DNA of 9,453 nt from Candidatus Bathyarchaeota archaeon (GTDB lineage: Archaea; Thermoproteota; Bathyarchaeia; Bathyarchaeales; DTEX01), in assembly GCA_018397055.1 (NCBI GenBank), contig JAGTQS010000060.1, positions 1 through 9,453 on the forward strand, in the 5' to 3' direction. A program made the translations under genes and the position numbers. The notes under the pieces were generated by a model. It searched no databases and was not told the DNA's origin. It saw nothing but the letters and a program-made list of their open reading frames with translations. Below are positions 1 through 7,429 of this stretch, piece by piece (within the stretch, counting starts at the first letter, position 1; each line of letters begins with the position of its first letter).

Positions 1-34
1 AACCAAAACACTAAAAACCAGACAAATCAGAAAA

Positions 35-41
35 CACCTCC
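35..41 (-). promoter_or_regulatory. Shine-Dalgarno-like motif facing off the left edge
   Basis: Read on the minus strand this is GGAGGTG, a seven-base match to the complement of the usual 16S rRNA 3' end. Four bases later the minus strand reads CTG (bases 30-28), opening a frame that stays open to the window edge and starts with hydrophobic residues (L-I-C-L-V-F-S-V-L-V), as a signal peptide or membrane protein might. The GTG within the motif gives only eight residues before a stop, and the TTG that follows closes quickly. A leftward gene starting here with a rare CTG codon is possible; a chance motif is equally possible with only 30 bases visible. Confidence 0.3.
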
Positions 42-108
42 GGAACTACTGATCTAGCCTTTATCCTTTACAGTGTGCTTTTACAGAGGTTCATTGCATT
101 CTAAAGTG

Positions 109-118
109 TTTCATAAAG
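109..118 (+). promoter_or_regulatory. Candidate TATA box for the epimerase gene
   Basis: The sequence TTTCATAAAG is centred about 25 bases before the ATG at 139, the spacing expected if archaeal transcription starts at or next to the start codon. No Shine-Dalgarno motif precedes that ATG, which fits a leaderless message. A second AT-rich stretch at 123-134 could instead place transcription start near 153 and would then favour the in-frame ATG at 175 or 190. Confidence 0.4.
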
Positions 119-138
119 ATATGCTTATTTATTGAATA

Positions 139-1716
139 ATGGCACCATTTGCAGTCAGATTTGATGGCGCAGTAATGTGGTTAAACGTGATGAACGTCGT
201 TATTGACTCCTTCAGGCGGTTTTACGTCAAAGGACGCCCACTTGTCATTTACGAGAAGTCCGTTGTTCAGAAGAATGAGTGTACGTTTTTTCTAGTTCGA
301 GAGGGTGTTGAGAAAAAACTAGTCATTCTTTCACACGGTTCAGGGCTGCATCCCATAAGCAGCTTCGAGGTTGCGGAGCGCGGTAAATTTAGGGTCGGAG
401 ACGAGGCTTACGTGTTCGCAGTTTGTCCTTGTAGTCATGCAAACATTTCGGCGTTAAGGAAGATTCTTCATTTTCTATGCCCACAGAGGGCGGGTTTGAA
501 GGCGGCGGTTGGGATGGGAGACCGAATAGGGTTGGTTACTCCTGGTCACATTAGGGCTGTTAAGGCAGGTATTTTTCCAGTTTTTGCTCAGCAGTCCGTC
601 AGGGAGTTAAGCCGCACGGTAAGGACCTTTGATGATGTTTTGGACGACGTAACTTGGGCTGTTTTTCAGGAGGGTTATCGTGACGAGTTTGGCGCTGACG
701 CTGACCATTTGAAGTCAATTGAGGACGTGGACAAAGCGGTTAGTGCTGGTTATACGATGTTTACGGTTGACCCGTCAGAGCACGTTGAAAACAATGCCGA
801 TTGTTATAGTCTGAATGAGATTACGGAAAAGTTTAAGGCTTTACCTTGGAGCGATCTTGGACGCAATGCTGAAAGTTTCCAAGACCTTTACGTTGGAAAA
901 AAGATCAATGTTGAAAATGATGTTTTCGTAATCGACCAGGAATCGCTGTTCAGGATGGCTGTTAAGTATTCGGCGGCAATAGCCTTTACCACTAAGGTTT
1001 TTCGCCATGTCAAGATGACCCTTGGTCACGGAGATTTTGATTTTGAGATGTCTGTTGACGAAACTGATGTTCCCACCTCTCCTTTGGAGCATGTCTTTAT
1101 TGCGCTTGAGTTGAGAAGGCTTGGTGTTAAGGTAACAAGCCTAGCGCTGAGGTTTATTGGAATCTTTGAAAAGGCCATAGACTATATGGGAGATTTAAAA
1201 GAGTTCGAGGCTTCCCTCCAGAGACATGTTTCCATCGCGAGGTCTCTTGGACCCTACAAGATCAGCGTTCACTCGGGCAGCGACAAGTTCTCCATCTTCC
1301 CAACCTTAGGAAGGTTTGCTTCAAACTTGATTCACCTGAAAACCGCTGGAACAAGCTATTTGGAATCTTTAAGGATCGTTGCGAGGCATGATCCTACGCT
1401 GTTTCGTGAACTTGTGTCGTTTGCGCTTCAAAGATTCGCAGAGGACAGAAAAGCCTACCATGTTACAACGGATCTTTCGCATATACCTGGTCCGAACAAG
1501 GTTTTAGACTGCGACTTGGAAAAGACCTATCTAGATGAGCGCAACGGGCGGCAGCTACTTCACATCACCTACGGCTCAGTTCTCACAATAAAAAAAGCCA
1601 GTGGCGAATGGGTTTACCGCGATCGGATTCTTAGGTGCTTGATGGAACATGAGGATGAACTTTACGAAACCGTTGCTAAGCATCTAAGACGTCACGTCGA
1701 AGCTATTTGGTCATGA
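139..1716 (+). CDS. uxaE: Tagaturonate epimerase family protein (UxaE-like)
   Basis: A 525-residue protein recognised as a member of the UxaE family, whose Thermotoga representative interconverts D-tagaturonate and D-fructuronate in hexuronate breakdown. Visible family-like motifs, in order, are GMGDRIGLVTPGH (125-137), FAQQSVREL (149-157), GADADHLK (185-192), FTVDPSEHV (208-216), SVDETD (305-310), KISVHSGSDKFSIFP (374-388) and KTAGTSYLE (401-409). The repeated Asp, His and Glu residues suit a metal-dependent TIM-barrel sugar epimerase. No signal peptide is seen, so it is probably cytosolic. The first 30 or so residues are weakly distinctive, and starts at 175 or 190 remain possible; 139 is kept because a TATA-like box lies at leaderless spacing. 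No other hexuronate gene is nearby, so the exact substrate is inferred from family membership only and could be another keto-sugar or keto-acid. The gene symbol is therefore tentative. Confidence 0.75.
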   Translation: MAPFAVRFDGAVMWLNVMNVVIDSFRRFYVKGRPLVIYEKSVVQKNECTFFLVREGVEKKLVILSHGSGLHPISSFEVAERGKFRVGDEAYVFAVCPCSHANISALRKILHFLCPQRAGLKAAVGMGDRIGLVTPGHIRAVKAGIFPVFAQQSVRELSRTVRTFDDVLDDVTWAVFQEGYRDEFGADADHLKSIEDVDKAVSAGYTMFTVDPSEHVENNADCYSLNEITEKFKALPWSDLGRNAESFQDLYVGKKINVENDVFVIDQESLFRMAVKYSAAIAFTTKVFRHVKMTLGHGDFDFEMSVDETDVPTSPLEHVFIALELRRLGVKVTSLALRFIGIFEKAIDYMGDLKEFEASLQRHVSIARSLGPYKISVHSGSDKFSIFPTLGRFASNLIHLKTAGTSYLESLRIVARHDPTLFRELVSFALQRFAEDRKAYHVTTDLSHIPGPNKVLDCDLEKTYLDERNGRQLLHITYGSVLTIKKASGEWVYRDRILRCLMEHEDELYETVAKHLRRHVEAIWS

Positions 1717-1776
1717 AAATTTCGGTAAATACTTCAATCAGGTGCGTATTTCCAACTTTTCTACATTCCTTTCATA

Positions 1777-1788
1777 TTATTTTTTATG
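1777..1788 (+). terminator. Oligo-T terminator candidate after the epimerase gene
   Basis: A run of six T within a T-rich stretch about 60 bases past the stop of the epimerase gene resembles the simple U-rich terminators of archaea. No strong hairpin is needed or seen. On the opposite strand, bases 1815-1838 are pyrimidine-rich and could end the leftward acetyltransferase transcript, so both convergent genes may terminate within this 160-base gap. Confidence 0.4.
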
Positions 1789-1876
1789 TGAGAGTAGAAA
1801 GCATACAAAACAGAATAGCAAAAGAAGAAAGAGAACAAATTTTGGTCTAAAGTACTTGAATTAAAGACTAAGATAG

Positions 1877-2425
1877 TTAAAATTTGCTGGTGTTTTCACT
1901 GAGTTTCTTAATAAGTAGAACTTGCGGACCGTTTGTCCACTCTACTATATGACCAGCATCATCAACGTAAGTCCCTGATGTTGTGAACACTCCTAGCCCC
2001 AACTCTGCATAACCAAGACGCTCATATAAGGCACGGGCACGGGGATTATCGATGTCAACTTCAATCACGGCCCTTTCGAATTTGCGCTGACGGGCAAGTT
2101 GCTCAGCATATTTGATGAGAGCTGTACCAATTCCACGCCCTCGGCGGTCTAGACGCACCTCAATATTTTCAAAGCTGGGGTAACCTGCGAATTTCGCTGC
2201 TATCGGCATGCGATCAACGATCCTCGGTATTTCAAGCGAACCATCCCAACGAATAAGCAGACGCCCAACTGGTGCCTTATCCTCCCACGCCACTAGAAAG
2301 GTTGCTTTTCCTTCCTTCTGCAAATGTAGATAGTTTTCATACTCTCGTTTTGTTCCACTTATCTGCTGCACTAACAAAGGCACTTCTCCTTCTGCAGCTG
2401 GCAAAATCACGATTTTAACACTCAT
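1877..2425 (-). CDS. GNAT family N-acetyltransferase
   Basis: A 182-residue single-domain acetyltransferase that would transfer an acetyl group from acetyl-CoA to an amine on an unidentified substrate. The acetyl-CoA pyrophosphate loop is clear: the R-x-x-G-x-G pattern falls at 95-100 inside RRGRGIGTAL (94-103), following the strand IEVRLD (88-93). The C-terminal half carries the usual motif B, NPRARALYERLGY (127-139), preceded by the strand VIEVDID (120-126). The strand TFLVAWEDKAPVGRLLIRW (42-60) is the usual N-terminal sheet of the fold. No signal peptide or membrane segment is present. The ATG at 2425 is the first in frame and is preceded only by a weak purine-rich GAGAG. It is transcribed away from the aldo/keto reductase. 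The family is certain, but the substrate could be a small molecule, an antibiotic or a protein N-terminus; it does not look like the RimI type. Confidence 0.85.
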   Translation of the reverse strand: MSVKIVILPAAEGEVPLLVQQISGTKREYENYLHLQKEGKATFLVAWEDKAPVGRLLIRWDGSLEIPRIVDRMPIAAKFAGYPSFENIEVRLDRRGRGIGTALIKYAEQLARQRKFERAVIEVDIDNPRARALYERLGYAELGLGVFTTSGTYVDDAGHIVEWTNGPQVLLIKKLSENTSKF

Positions 2426-2476
2426 TAAACTTTACTCTCTGCATCATAATAGTTAGAATTAATACAACGAGACAAC

Positions 2477-2489
2477 ATTTAAAATATTT
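2477..2489 (-). promoter_or_regulatory. Candidate TATA box for the acetyltransferase gene
   Basis: The minus strand reads AAATATTTTAAAT, an AT-only box about 58 bases before the acetyltransferase ATG, which would give a leader of around 30 bases. A second AT-rich stretch at 2454-2464 lies nearer the start and is an alternative. The assignment rests on composition and spacing alone. Confidence 0.25.
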
Positions 2490-2578
2490 CTTAAGTCTTC
2501 GGATAAGTTATTCATCAAAGCAGATTGCCTAATACTACACCTATATACAAGATTCGGACTTGTGCTTGAATTTGTGGG

Positions 2579-2590
2579 TTAAAAATTAAT
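2579..2590 (+). promoter_or_regulatory. Candidate TATA box for the aldo/keto reductase gene
   Basis: The sequence TTAAAAATTAAT lies about 56 bases ahead of the TTG start. Transcription would then begin near 2611 and produce a leader of about 30 bases that contains the strong Shine-Dalgarno motif at 2629-2635. This is consistent with a leadered, Shine-Dalgarno-dependent gene, but no experimental start is known. Confidence 0.35.
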
Positions 2591-2591
2591 G

Positions 2592-2601
2592 TGCATATGC
2601 A
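2592..2601. promoter_or_regulatory. Perfect 10-base palindrome in the reductase promoter
   Basis: TGCATATGCA is its own reverse complement. It lies between the candidate TATA box (2579-2590) and the inferred transcription start near 2611, a common position for archaeal repressor operators. A palindrome this short can occur by chance in a 9-kb AT-rich window, so an operator role is only a possibility. Confidence 0.3.
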
Positions 2602-2628
2602 TAATAGTTTGACCATAATAAGAAGTTC

Positions 2629-2635
2629 GGAGGAG
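2629..2635 (+). promoter_or_regulatory. Shine-Dalgarno site that fixes a TTG start
   Basis: GGAGGAG ends five bases before the TTG at 2641. This strong motif at optimal spacing is the reason for accepting TTG as the reductase start; the encoded protein then begins MQYRELGKTG, the normal N-terminus of aldo/keto reductases, with no plausible start downstream that would preserve it. Confidence 0.8.
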
Positions 2636-2640
2636 TTTCA

Positions 2641-3444
2641 TTGCAGTATCGGGAGCTAGGGAAAACAGGTTTCAAAGTTTCAATTATAGGTCTCGGCTGC
2701 GGGTTTCTAGGCGATTCCTCAAAAACTAAGCAGCCATTGGAAATTGTGAAGAAAGCGCTGGAATATGGTGTTAACTATTTTGACACTGCTCGTGCTTACA
2801 CTGAAAGTGAGACCAAACTTGTTGAAGGTTTAGGTGCTAACCGAAGAAGAGTTTTCATTTCCTCAAAAACTCTTGCGAAGAAAAAAGACAAGGCAGCAAA
2901 GCACATTCACGAATCCCTCAACAGTTTAAAGACGAACTATATAGACAATTACTTTCTCCACGGCTTGGAAGACAGAAGAGACCTCGACCAGCGACTAGGA
3001 AGCGGAGGCGCACTTGAGGCGCTCGTAGAAGCCAGAGACCAAGGCTTAATCAGGCACATCGGATGCACCAGCCACCAAAGCAGACTGCTGATTTTGGCTC
3101 TTGAAAAATTCGATTTTGAAATCATTTTAGTACCCATGAACATCGTTGAACGCGAACCCTTGAATGCCCTTATTCCGCTTTGCCGTGACAGGGGGGTTGG
3201 AGTTACAATAATGAAGCCAGTTGCTTGGGGAGCTTTGCCGGCGAGACTAGCGTTGAAATGGCTTCTCAACCAACCAATTGATACAGTTGTTCCGGGCGCA
3301 ACGACGTTAGAGCAGCTGATAAAAGACTGCCTCACCGCAGAACACGAAGATCTTACTTTATTAGATGATGAACAAAAAGAAATCGACGAATTAACACGTA
3401 ACATCAACCCTGAGTCTTTCTGGTGGCACAATTCTAAACAATAA
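2641..3444 (+). CDS. Aldo/keto reductase family oxidoreductase
   Basis: A 267-residue (alpha/beta)8-barrel oxidoreductase expected to reduce an aldehyde or ketone, or to oxidise an alcohol, with a nicotinamide cofactor in the cytosol. It opens with the characteristic YRELGKTGFKVSIIGLGCG. The complete catalytic tetrad is visible: D48 (in NYFDTA), Y53 (in RAYTES), K76 (in ISSKT) and H107 (in YFLHGL). Later hallmarks are RHIGCTSH (near 138-145), the strand IILVPMNIVE, VTIMKPVAWG, and the cofactor-binding segment LLNQPIDTVVPGATT near the C-terminus. At 267 residues it is shorter than many relatives. Archaeal and bacterial relatives with a C-terminal ferredoxin domain carry a CxxCxxC cluster; none is present here, and the protein ends soon after the barrel. 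The start is TTG, supported by a strong Shine-Dalgarno. It is a single gene, converging on the FtsX-like gene 49 bases away. The substrate is unknown. Confidence 0.9.
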   Translation: MQYRELGKTGFKVSIIGLGCGFLGDSSKTKQPLEIVKKALEYGVNYFDTARAYTESETKLVEGLGANRRRVFISSKTLAKKKDKAAKHIHESLNSLKTNYIDNYFLHGLEDRRDLDQRLGSGGALEALVEARDQGLIRHIGCTSHQSRLLILALEKFDFEIILVPMNIVEREPLNALIPLCRDRGVGVTIMKPVAWGALPARLALKWLLNQPIDTVVPGATTLEQLIKDCLTAEHEDLTLLDDEQKEIDELTRNINPESFWWHNSKQ

Positions 3445-3493
3445 TTTAATGTCTAAATAGCTACTTATCAGAAGCTTTTAACATTTCGATGGT

Positions 3494-6493
3494 TTAAAAT
3501 CCATAATCTTGATTTTTTGGTTCTTTATTTGATGGCAGAATTTCGATTTTTTCGCAAATTTTGAATTCAAGAATTTTCTCTCTAAGAAATTGTGATAATT
3601 CATTAATGTTGTCCTTATGGATGCGGCTCCACCTTTCTGTTTTAACTCTTTTAGCATCTAATGGCTGGATAGTCACACTGAGATTGTTCTCAGCTGCCAC
3701 AATAATTTCAACCAGAAAGCTTGCTGTTTCATATCCTTTAACAGACATATCTACGATAATTGAAAACGCTGGTCGGCCATTTATCTCCTTAATGCATGGT
3801 GAACTTATGCTCATAAATTTATAGAGCATCTTAACCTCAGTTGACAGGTTTTCAAGGTACCTCTCAAACTTTCTGATTTCGCTTTCCTCAATTCTGATAG
3901 GGACCTTCAAACACGCAGTTTGATCATGGAGCTCTATGATGTCTTTTAATTGATGCCTCATTCTGCCGCTTGGAACAACTACCTTCATTGACTGTATTGC
4001 TGGATAGAGGCAACCAAGCAACGAAGTTAGTACCGCTGTAGAAAAAGTAACGGCGAACGGTGCACCCCCAATGATGTTTTTTGAGACCAAATCGGGAAGA
4101 GCCATATTCGTGGTTTGAACAGCCAAGAACCCGAAAACGTAACTGAAAACGCCTCCTATTACGCCGAAGATTAAACCTTCAGTAATGAAGATAAGGCCGA
4201 TTCTAAGCGGGCTTGCTCCTATGACATGTATTGTTCGAATTTCAGATTTTCTTTCAAAAACTGTCCCCATTATGTTTACAAATAACATTAGAACCGCAAT
4301 AACTATTGGAATAATTGGTGTTTCTCCAAAAACAAACGTAGAAGGAGTAGTAGACTCCACACTGTAGACCGTTTGCTGCGTTATAACTTGCATTGAAAAG
4401 GTCTTAATATACGAGTATTCATCGGTTTCCCCGAAGTCCAACCCGAAACTCTGAACTTCTTCTATAATCTGATTTAGGTCTTGAGTATGTTGATCTCTAA
4501 GGACGATTGAAACTTTGAGTATTGAAATAAAATTGTAATCGAAATCTTTAATGTCGCCGATGATAAATGAGTCCTCATCAATCTTTCCAGTTTCTAGGTC
4601 GTATACATCAAATAGAAACGGAGATCCATCGATGTCTTGAAGATTTCGAGCAGCTGCTTCTTCGTCTACGAATGATTTAACTAGAAACGTTCTTCCATCA
4701 ATCAAAACCTCAGATCCTGCTTGTAGACTATATTTGTTGGCAATTATTGAACCAATAATAACCATGTTTCTGTCAGCTTGCGAAAACCACTCAGTACTGA
4801 GCACTTTAGAAATGTTTTGATAGTAACCCAAAAAAGACGTGTTTACCACGATTAAGTTAAACTGGTTAAACCTGTCGATAGTCAGCCCGTCTGCCCTTGC
4901 GAAACTAACTTGCTTTATACCATAGACACTCATCGATTCGACAGATTCATGCTCTGACAACCACTTAACTTCGTACCACTGTATTGGCATATAGTATTTC
5001 ACTGGCTTCTCCTCTGAGAAAAATGGTCTTTGATAACCGACTTTATAAATGACAAACCCGCTGTCAACTATGGGTGTAGTGTTCTGATTCACCACCATGA
5101 ACATCTGTTTTCTTACTGTAATCGTCAATAGACACATAGCTGAAGTTGAAACTATGACAATTGTTGTTAAGGCAAGAGCTGTTTTTAGTTTTCTCCGTTT
5201 CAGATTTCGTATACTCACTTCAAAAATCTCCCAAACAAAAGTTCTTATTTGACCTAAACAGCAAACCACAATCAAGAGCATAATTGGTAGCAATTGGAAA
5301 AAGAACTGAAAAATTATGGACTGTGTAAAACTTTGCACAAATGCTGAAGGATTGAAAACAAAAAGCCTCACATATGGATTAGTTAAAATGAATAAACATA
5401 AAATGGCAACCAAGAAAACAAGGAACAAAATCAATGAGTTCTCGGCAATTAACTTAGAAAGGCTTAACGCAAAAAACAGAAAAACAATCAGTAGGCTTGG
5501 AACCCAAACAAGGCCGCTAGTGTATATTCTAACAGTTTCCATATAAAGGTCCCTATAGGAATTCATTGCTAATTGGATATATCTTTGAAAGGCATCAACA
5601 TCGTTACTTTCAAGCCCTTCCATCGCGAGCTCGAATAGCCTTTCTATGCGACCAAGTTTGTTTCTAAAATCAACTACATCGAACCCGTACGAGACTAAGT
5701 AATCAAACATATTGTCCAATTGTCCTATTTGACTACGCGAAAAAGCTTCAACATAATAAGGTGTGAGATCAATGAACGTTCGATTTTCCGTGTCAACCGA
5801 AATCGAAACTCTGAACGCCAACGGCTGAACATTATAGATCACATACTTAACATCTAAATCTATTTGGATTAGGCTAGGAGAAACAATAAAAACACGGTTA
5901 CCCCAGAGGTACCTAGTGAAATTACGTTTCAGGACATCAATCTTTAAGTGAGGATCTAATCCACTTGCTTCGAGAACTGGATCACGAACTTCAACAATTG
6001 TCGCTTGAGTCAAGTAAAAGTCTAATCTAAAGACAAGCGTCGATTCAACCCTCTCCCGCCGAAGGTTGACATCGTTGAAAGAATATTCTGTACGGTTTAA
6101 GAGAAAGGGCCTAAAGTCTTTTATGACCCATTTGTCTCTATTGACAAAAAATTCCTCATCCCCTATTGTCTGTAGAAGAGCCCAAACACCAGAAATAGAG
6201 ACATTTGCCGCCGAGAGCTTGACGTCATATGTCTTTAGAGGCACAAGACTGGACACTTTTCCATCTTCATCAGAGATTCCAGATAACGTGTAGAATTCTT
6301 GCTCACTAATTCTCATGCAAAAACTAATCTCTAATCCTTCGATGGGGTTCTTTGTAATGTAGTCAAAAAAGTTGAGGTGAACCTCAACCCTTGTTAATGA
6401 TTCAGGTGAGAAATGAAGAGAAATAAAAACATAAACGATCAGAATTACTAAGGTAGAAACGACTGAACTTGCGACCACAATTTTTCTTTTCAT
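3494..6493 (-). CDS. Large FtsX-like (MacB/ABC3-type) membrane permease, orphan
   Basis: A 999-residue membrane protein with about eight predicted membrane segments: 7-27, 328-347, 352-371, 391-412, 438-459, 724-744, 764-792 and 811-832. The last four match the FtsX/MacB permease plan. The cytosolic entry SIRNLKRRKLKTAL (427-440) is typical, a 260-residue outside domain separates the first two of these four, the loop ERKSEIRTIHVIGASPLRIG (747-766) resembles the coupling loop, and YPAIQSMKVVVPS (830-842) is the usual ending. Ahead of this core lie an anchor segment, a roughly 300-residue outside region with a carboxypeptidase-regulatory-like or Ig-like part (about 35-95, with SDEDGKV), and an extra three-segment bundle. 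After it comes a 150-residue cytosolic tail (850-999) that I do not recognise. Seven N-x-S/T sites lie in predicted outside regions (N97, N133, N191, N237, N471, N551, N560). Such permeases normally pair with a LolD/MacB-type ATPase, but none is encoded here. The transported substrate, or a mechanotransmission role, is unknown. Confidence 0.82.
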   Translation of the reverse strand: MKRKIVVASSVVSTLVILIVYVFISLHFSPESLTRVEVHLNFFDYITKNPIEGLEISFCMRISEQEFYTLSGISDEDGKVSSLVPLKTYDVKLSAANVSISGVWALLQTIGDEEFFVNRDKWVIKDFRPFLLNRTEYSFNDVNLRRERVESTLVFRLDFYLTQATIVEVRDPVLEASGLDPHLKIDVLKRNFTRYLWGNRVFIVSPSLIQIDLDVKYVIYNVQPLAFRVSISVDTENRTFIDLTPYYVEAFSRSQIGQLDNMFDYLVSYGFDVVDFRNKLGRIERLFELAMEGLESNDVDAFQRYIQLAMNSYRDLYMETVRIYTSGLVWVPSLLIVFLFFALSLSKLIAENSLILFLVFLVAILCLFILTNPYVRLFVFNPSAFVQSFTQSIIFQFFFQLLPIMLLIVVCCLGQIRTFVWEIFEVSIRNLKRRKLKTALALTTIVIVSTSAMCLLTITVRKQMFMVVNQNTTPIVDSGFVIYKVGYQRPFFSEEKPVKYYMPIQWYEVKWLSEHESVESMSVYGIKQVSFARADGLTIDRFNQFNLIVVNTSFLGYYQNISKVLSTEWFSQADRNMVIIGSIIANKYSLQAGSEVLIDGRTFLVKSFVDEEAAARNLQDIDGSPFLFDVYDLETGKIDEDSFIIGDIKDFDYNFISILKVSIVLRDQHTQDLNQIIEEVQSFGLDFGETDEYSYIKTFSMQVITQQTVYSVESTTPSTFVFGETPIIPIVIAVLMLFVNIMGTVFERKSEIRTIHVIGASPLRIGLIFITEGLIFGVIGGVFSYVFGFLAVQTTNMALPDLVSKNIIGGAPFAVTFSTAVLTSLLGCLYPAIQSMKVVVPSGRMRHQLKDIIELHDQTACLKVPIRIEESEIRKFERYLENLSTEVKMLYKFMSISSPCIKEINGRPAFSIIVDMSVKGYETASFLVEIIVAAENNLSVTIQPLDAKRVKTERWSRIHKDNINELSQFLREKILEFKICEKIEILPSNKEPKNQDYGF

Positions 6494-6500
6494 GATTCTG

Positions 6501-6505
6501 TTCCT
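6501..6505 (-). promoter_or_regulatory. Weak Shine-Dalgarno before the permease start
   Basis: The minus strand reads AGGAA, ending seven bases before the ATG at 6493. This modest purine motif supports the first ATG, which also gives a sensible N-terminus: three basic residues among the first four, followed by a hydrophobic anchor. A TATA-like CTTATTATA farther upstream (about 6596-6604, minus strand) could drive the gene with a leader of roughly 80 bases. Confidence 0.35.
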
Positions 6506-6642
6506 ACATGCGCCATATTGCTTAGGATGTGACGTACTTCAGTCCGCTACAAAGCAGAACCCGCAGAGCACCATACATGATAAACACGTAAATGGTATAA
6601 TAAGAATTTTGATATTCTGGCGTCAACATGCGTGAACAAAAG

Positions 6643-6651
6643 TTATTAAAA
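6643..6651 (+). promoter_or_regulatory. Candidate TATA box for the HAD hydrolase gene
   Basis: The stretch TTATTAAAA is centred near 6647, placing a transcription start around 6672-6674. That gives a very short leader of about 15 bases to the ATG at 6689, or almost none to the GTG at 6677. The box sits in the 195-base region shared with the divergent permease gene. Confidence 0.35.
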
Positions 6652-6688
6652 TTGAAAGGGTTCTATTTGTATCGGCGTGTACGGATTG

Positions 6689-7357
6689 ATGACTTCTGTT
6701 AAAGCTGTTGTCTTCGATCTTGATGGTACTTTGATTAATTCCGCTATTCCTTTCAAAGAGATGAAAAGAAAAATTATTTCTTATTTACAATCTAAAGGCG
6801 TTACATTTGAGCTTCTAAACGAGGAGATGTTAACCGTTGAAATCCTGAAACTCGCTGTGGAAGACCTTAAGCGAAAGGGCTTCTCTGAAAAACAAATAGC
6901 TGGTGCTCTTGCTCAGGCGTCAAAAATAATGAATGAGGTTGAACTTCAATCCATTAATAATGCGACCCTTGTTGATGGGGTGCCTGAAACGTTAAAGGCC
7001 TTGAAAAATAGAGGATTAAAGCTTGGGCTTCTCACCCGAAGCTGTCACGAGTACGTAAAGGTGATGCTTACAAGGTTCAATTTAGCCAAATACTTTGATG
7101 CCGTCGCAGCGAGAGATGACGTTGATCAACCTAAACCCAGCCCCGAACATGCTTTTTATCTGTTAAAGCTCTTAGGTGTTGACGCAAGAGAGACGCTTTT
7201 TGTTGGAGACCACTGGTCGGACGCTGAGTGCGCCAGACAAGCTGGATTAAAATTCGTTTTTGTTGGTAGCTGGCAAGGAAACAGAAAGGTTTGCGAACTT
7301 TGTTACAAATCTGTGAATAAAGTTAGTGACATTGTCAAAATTGTTGATGGGATATAA
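6689..7357 (+). CDS. HAD-superfamily hydrolase, phosphoglycolate phosphatase-like
   Basis: A 222-residue soluble phosphatase of the haloacid dehalogenase superfamily. All four catalytic motifs are intact (numbered from this start): motif I FDLDGTL with nucleophile D10 and acid/base D12, motif II LLTRS with T116, motif III PKPSPEH with K149, and motif IV FVGDHWSDAECA with the magnesium-binding aspartates D174 and D178. The roughly 80-residue helical insert after motif I is a C1-type cap, as in phosphoglycolate phosphatase and beta-phosphoglucomutase relatives. The expected reaction is hydrolysis of a small phosphate ester with an aspartyl-phosphate intermediate. In-frame GTG (6677) and TTG (6686) starts would add up to four residues; the ATG is preferred because MTSVKAVVFDLDGT matches the short lead normally seen before strand one. 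It reads in the same direction as the chorismate mutase gene, but a gap of more than 100 bases with a good TATA box separates them. The substrate is not determinable. Confidence 0.88.
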   Translation: MTSVKAVVFDLDGTLINSAIPFKEMKRKIISYLQSKGVTFELLNEEMLTVEILKLAVEDLKRKGFSEKQIAGALAQASKIMNEVELQSINNATLVDGVPETLKALKNRGLKLGLLTRSCHEYVKVMLTRFNLAKYFDAVAARDDVDQPKPSPEHAFYLLKLLGVDARETLFVGDHWSDAECARQAGLKFVFVGSWQGNRKVCELCYKSVNKVSDIVKIVDGI

Positions 7358-7420
7358 TAGTCTCAGGAAAACATATTTTGGTTCCTTAGTATTTTTCCAC
7401 GAATCTTGTATGGTTTCAAT

Positions 7421-7429
7421 CTTATAAAC
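7421..7429 (+). promoter_or_regulatory. Candidate TATA box for the aroQ-tyrA unit
   Basis: CTTATAAAC is a close match to the archaeal TATA element and is the best-looking one in the window. Transcription would start near 7450, giving a leader of about 27 bases to the TTG at 7477 with a GGTGA motif in place. It argues that chorismate mutase and prephenate dehydrogenase are transcribed separately from the upstream hydrolase. Confidence 0.5.

Noticed and set aside
1877..2425. Possible recent horizontal transfer of the acetyltransferase gene
   Set aside because: The protein looks rather bacterial, but base composition is not clearly different from neighbouring genes and no mobile element or repeat flanks it.
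2949..3431. A 160-residue reading frame on the minus strand opposite the aldo/keto reductase
   Set aside because: It lies wholly inside the reductase gene, which has a complete catalytic tetrad, and its serine-rich translation resembles no protein; it is an antisense shadow.
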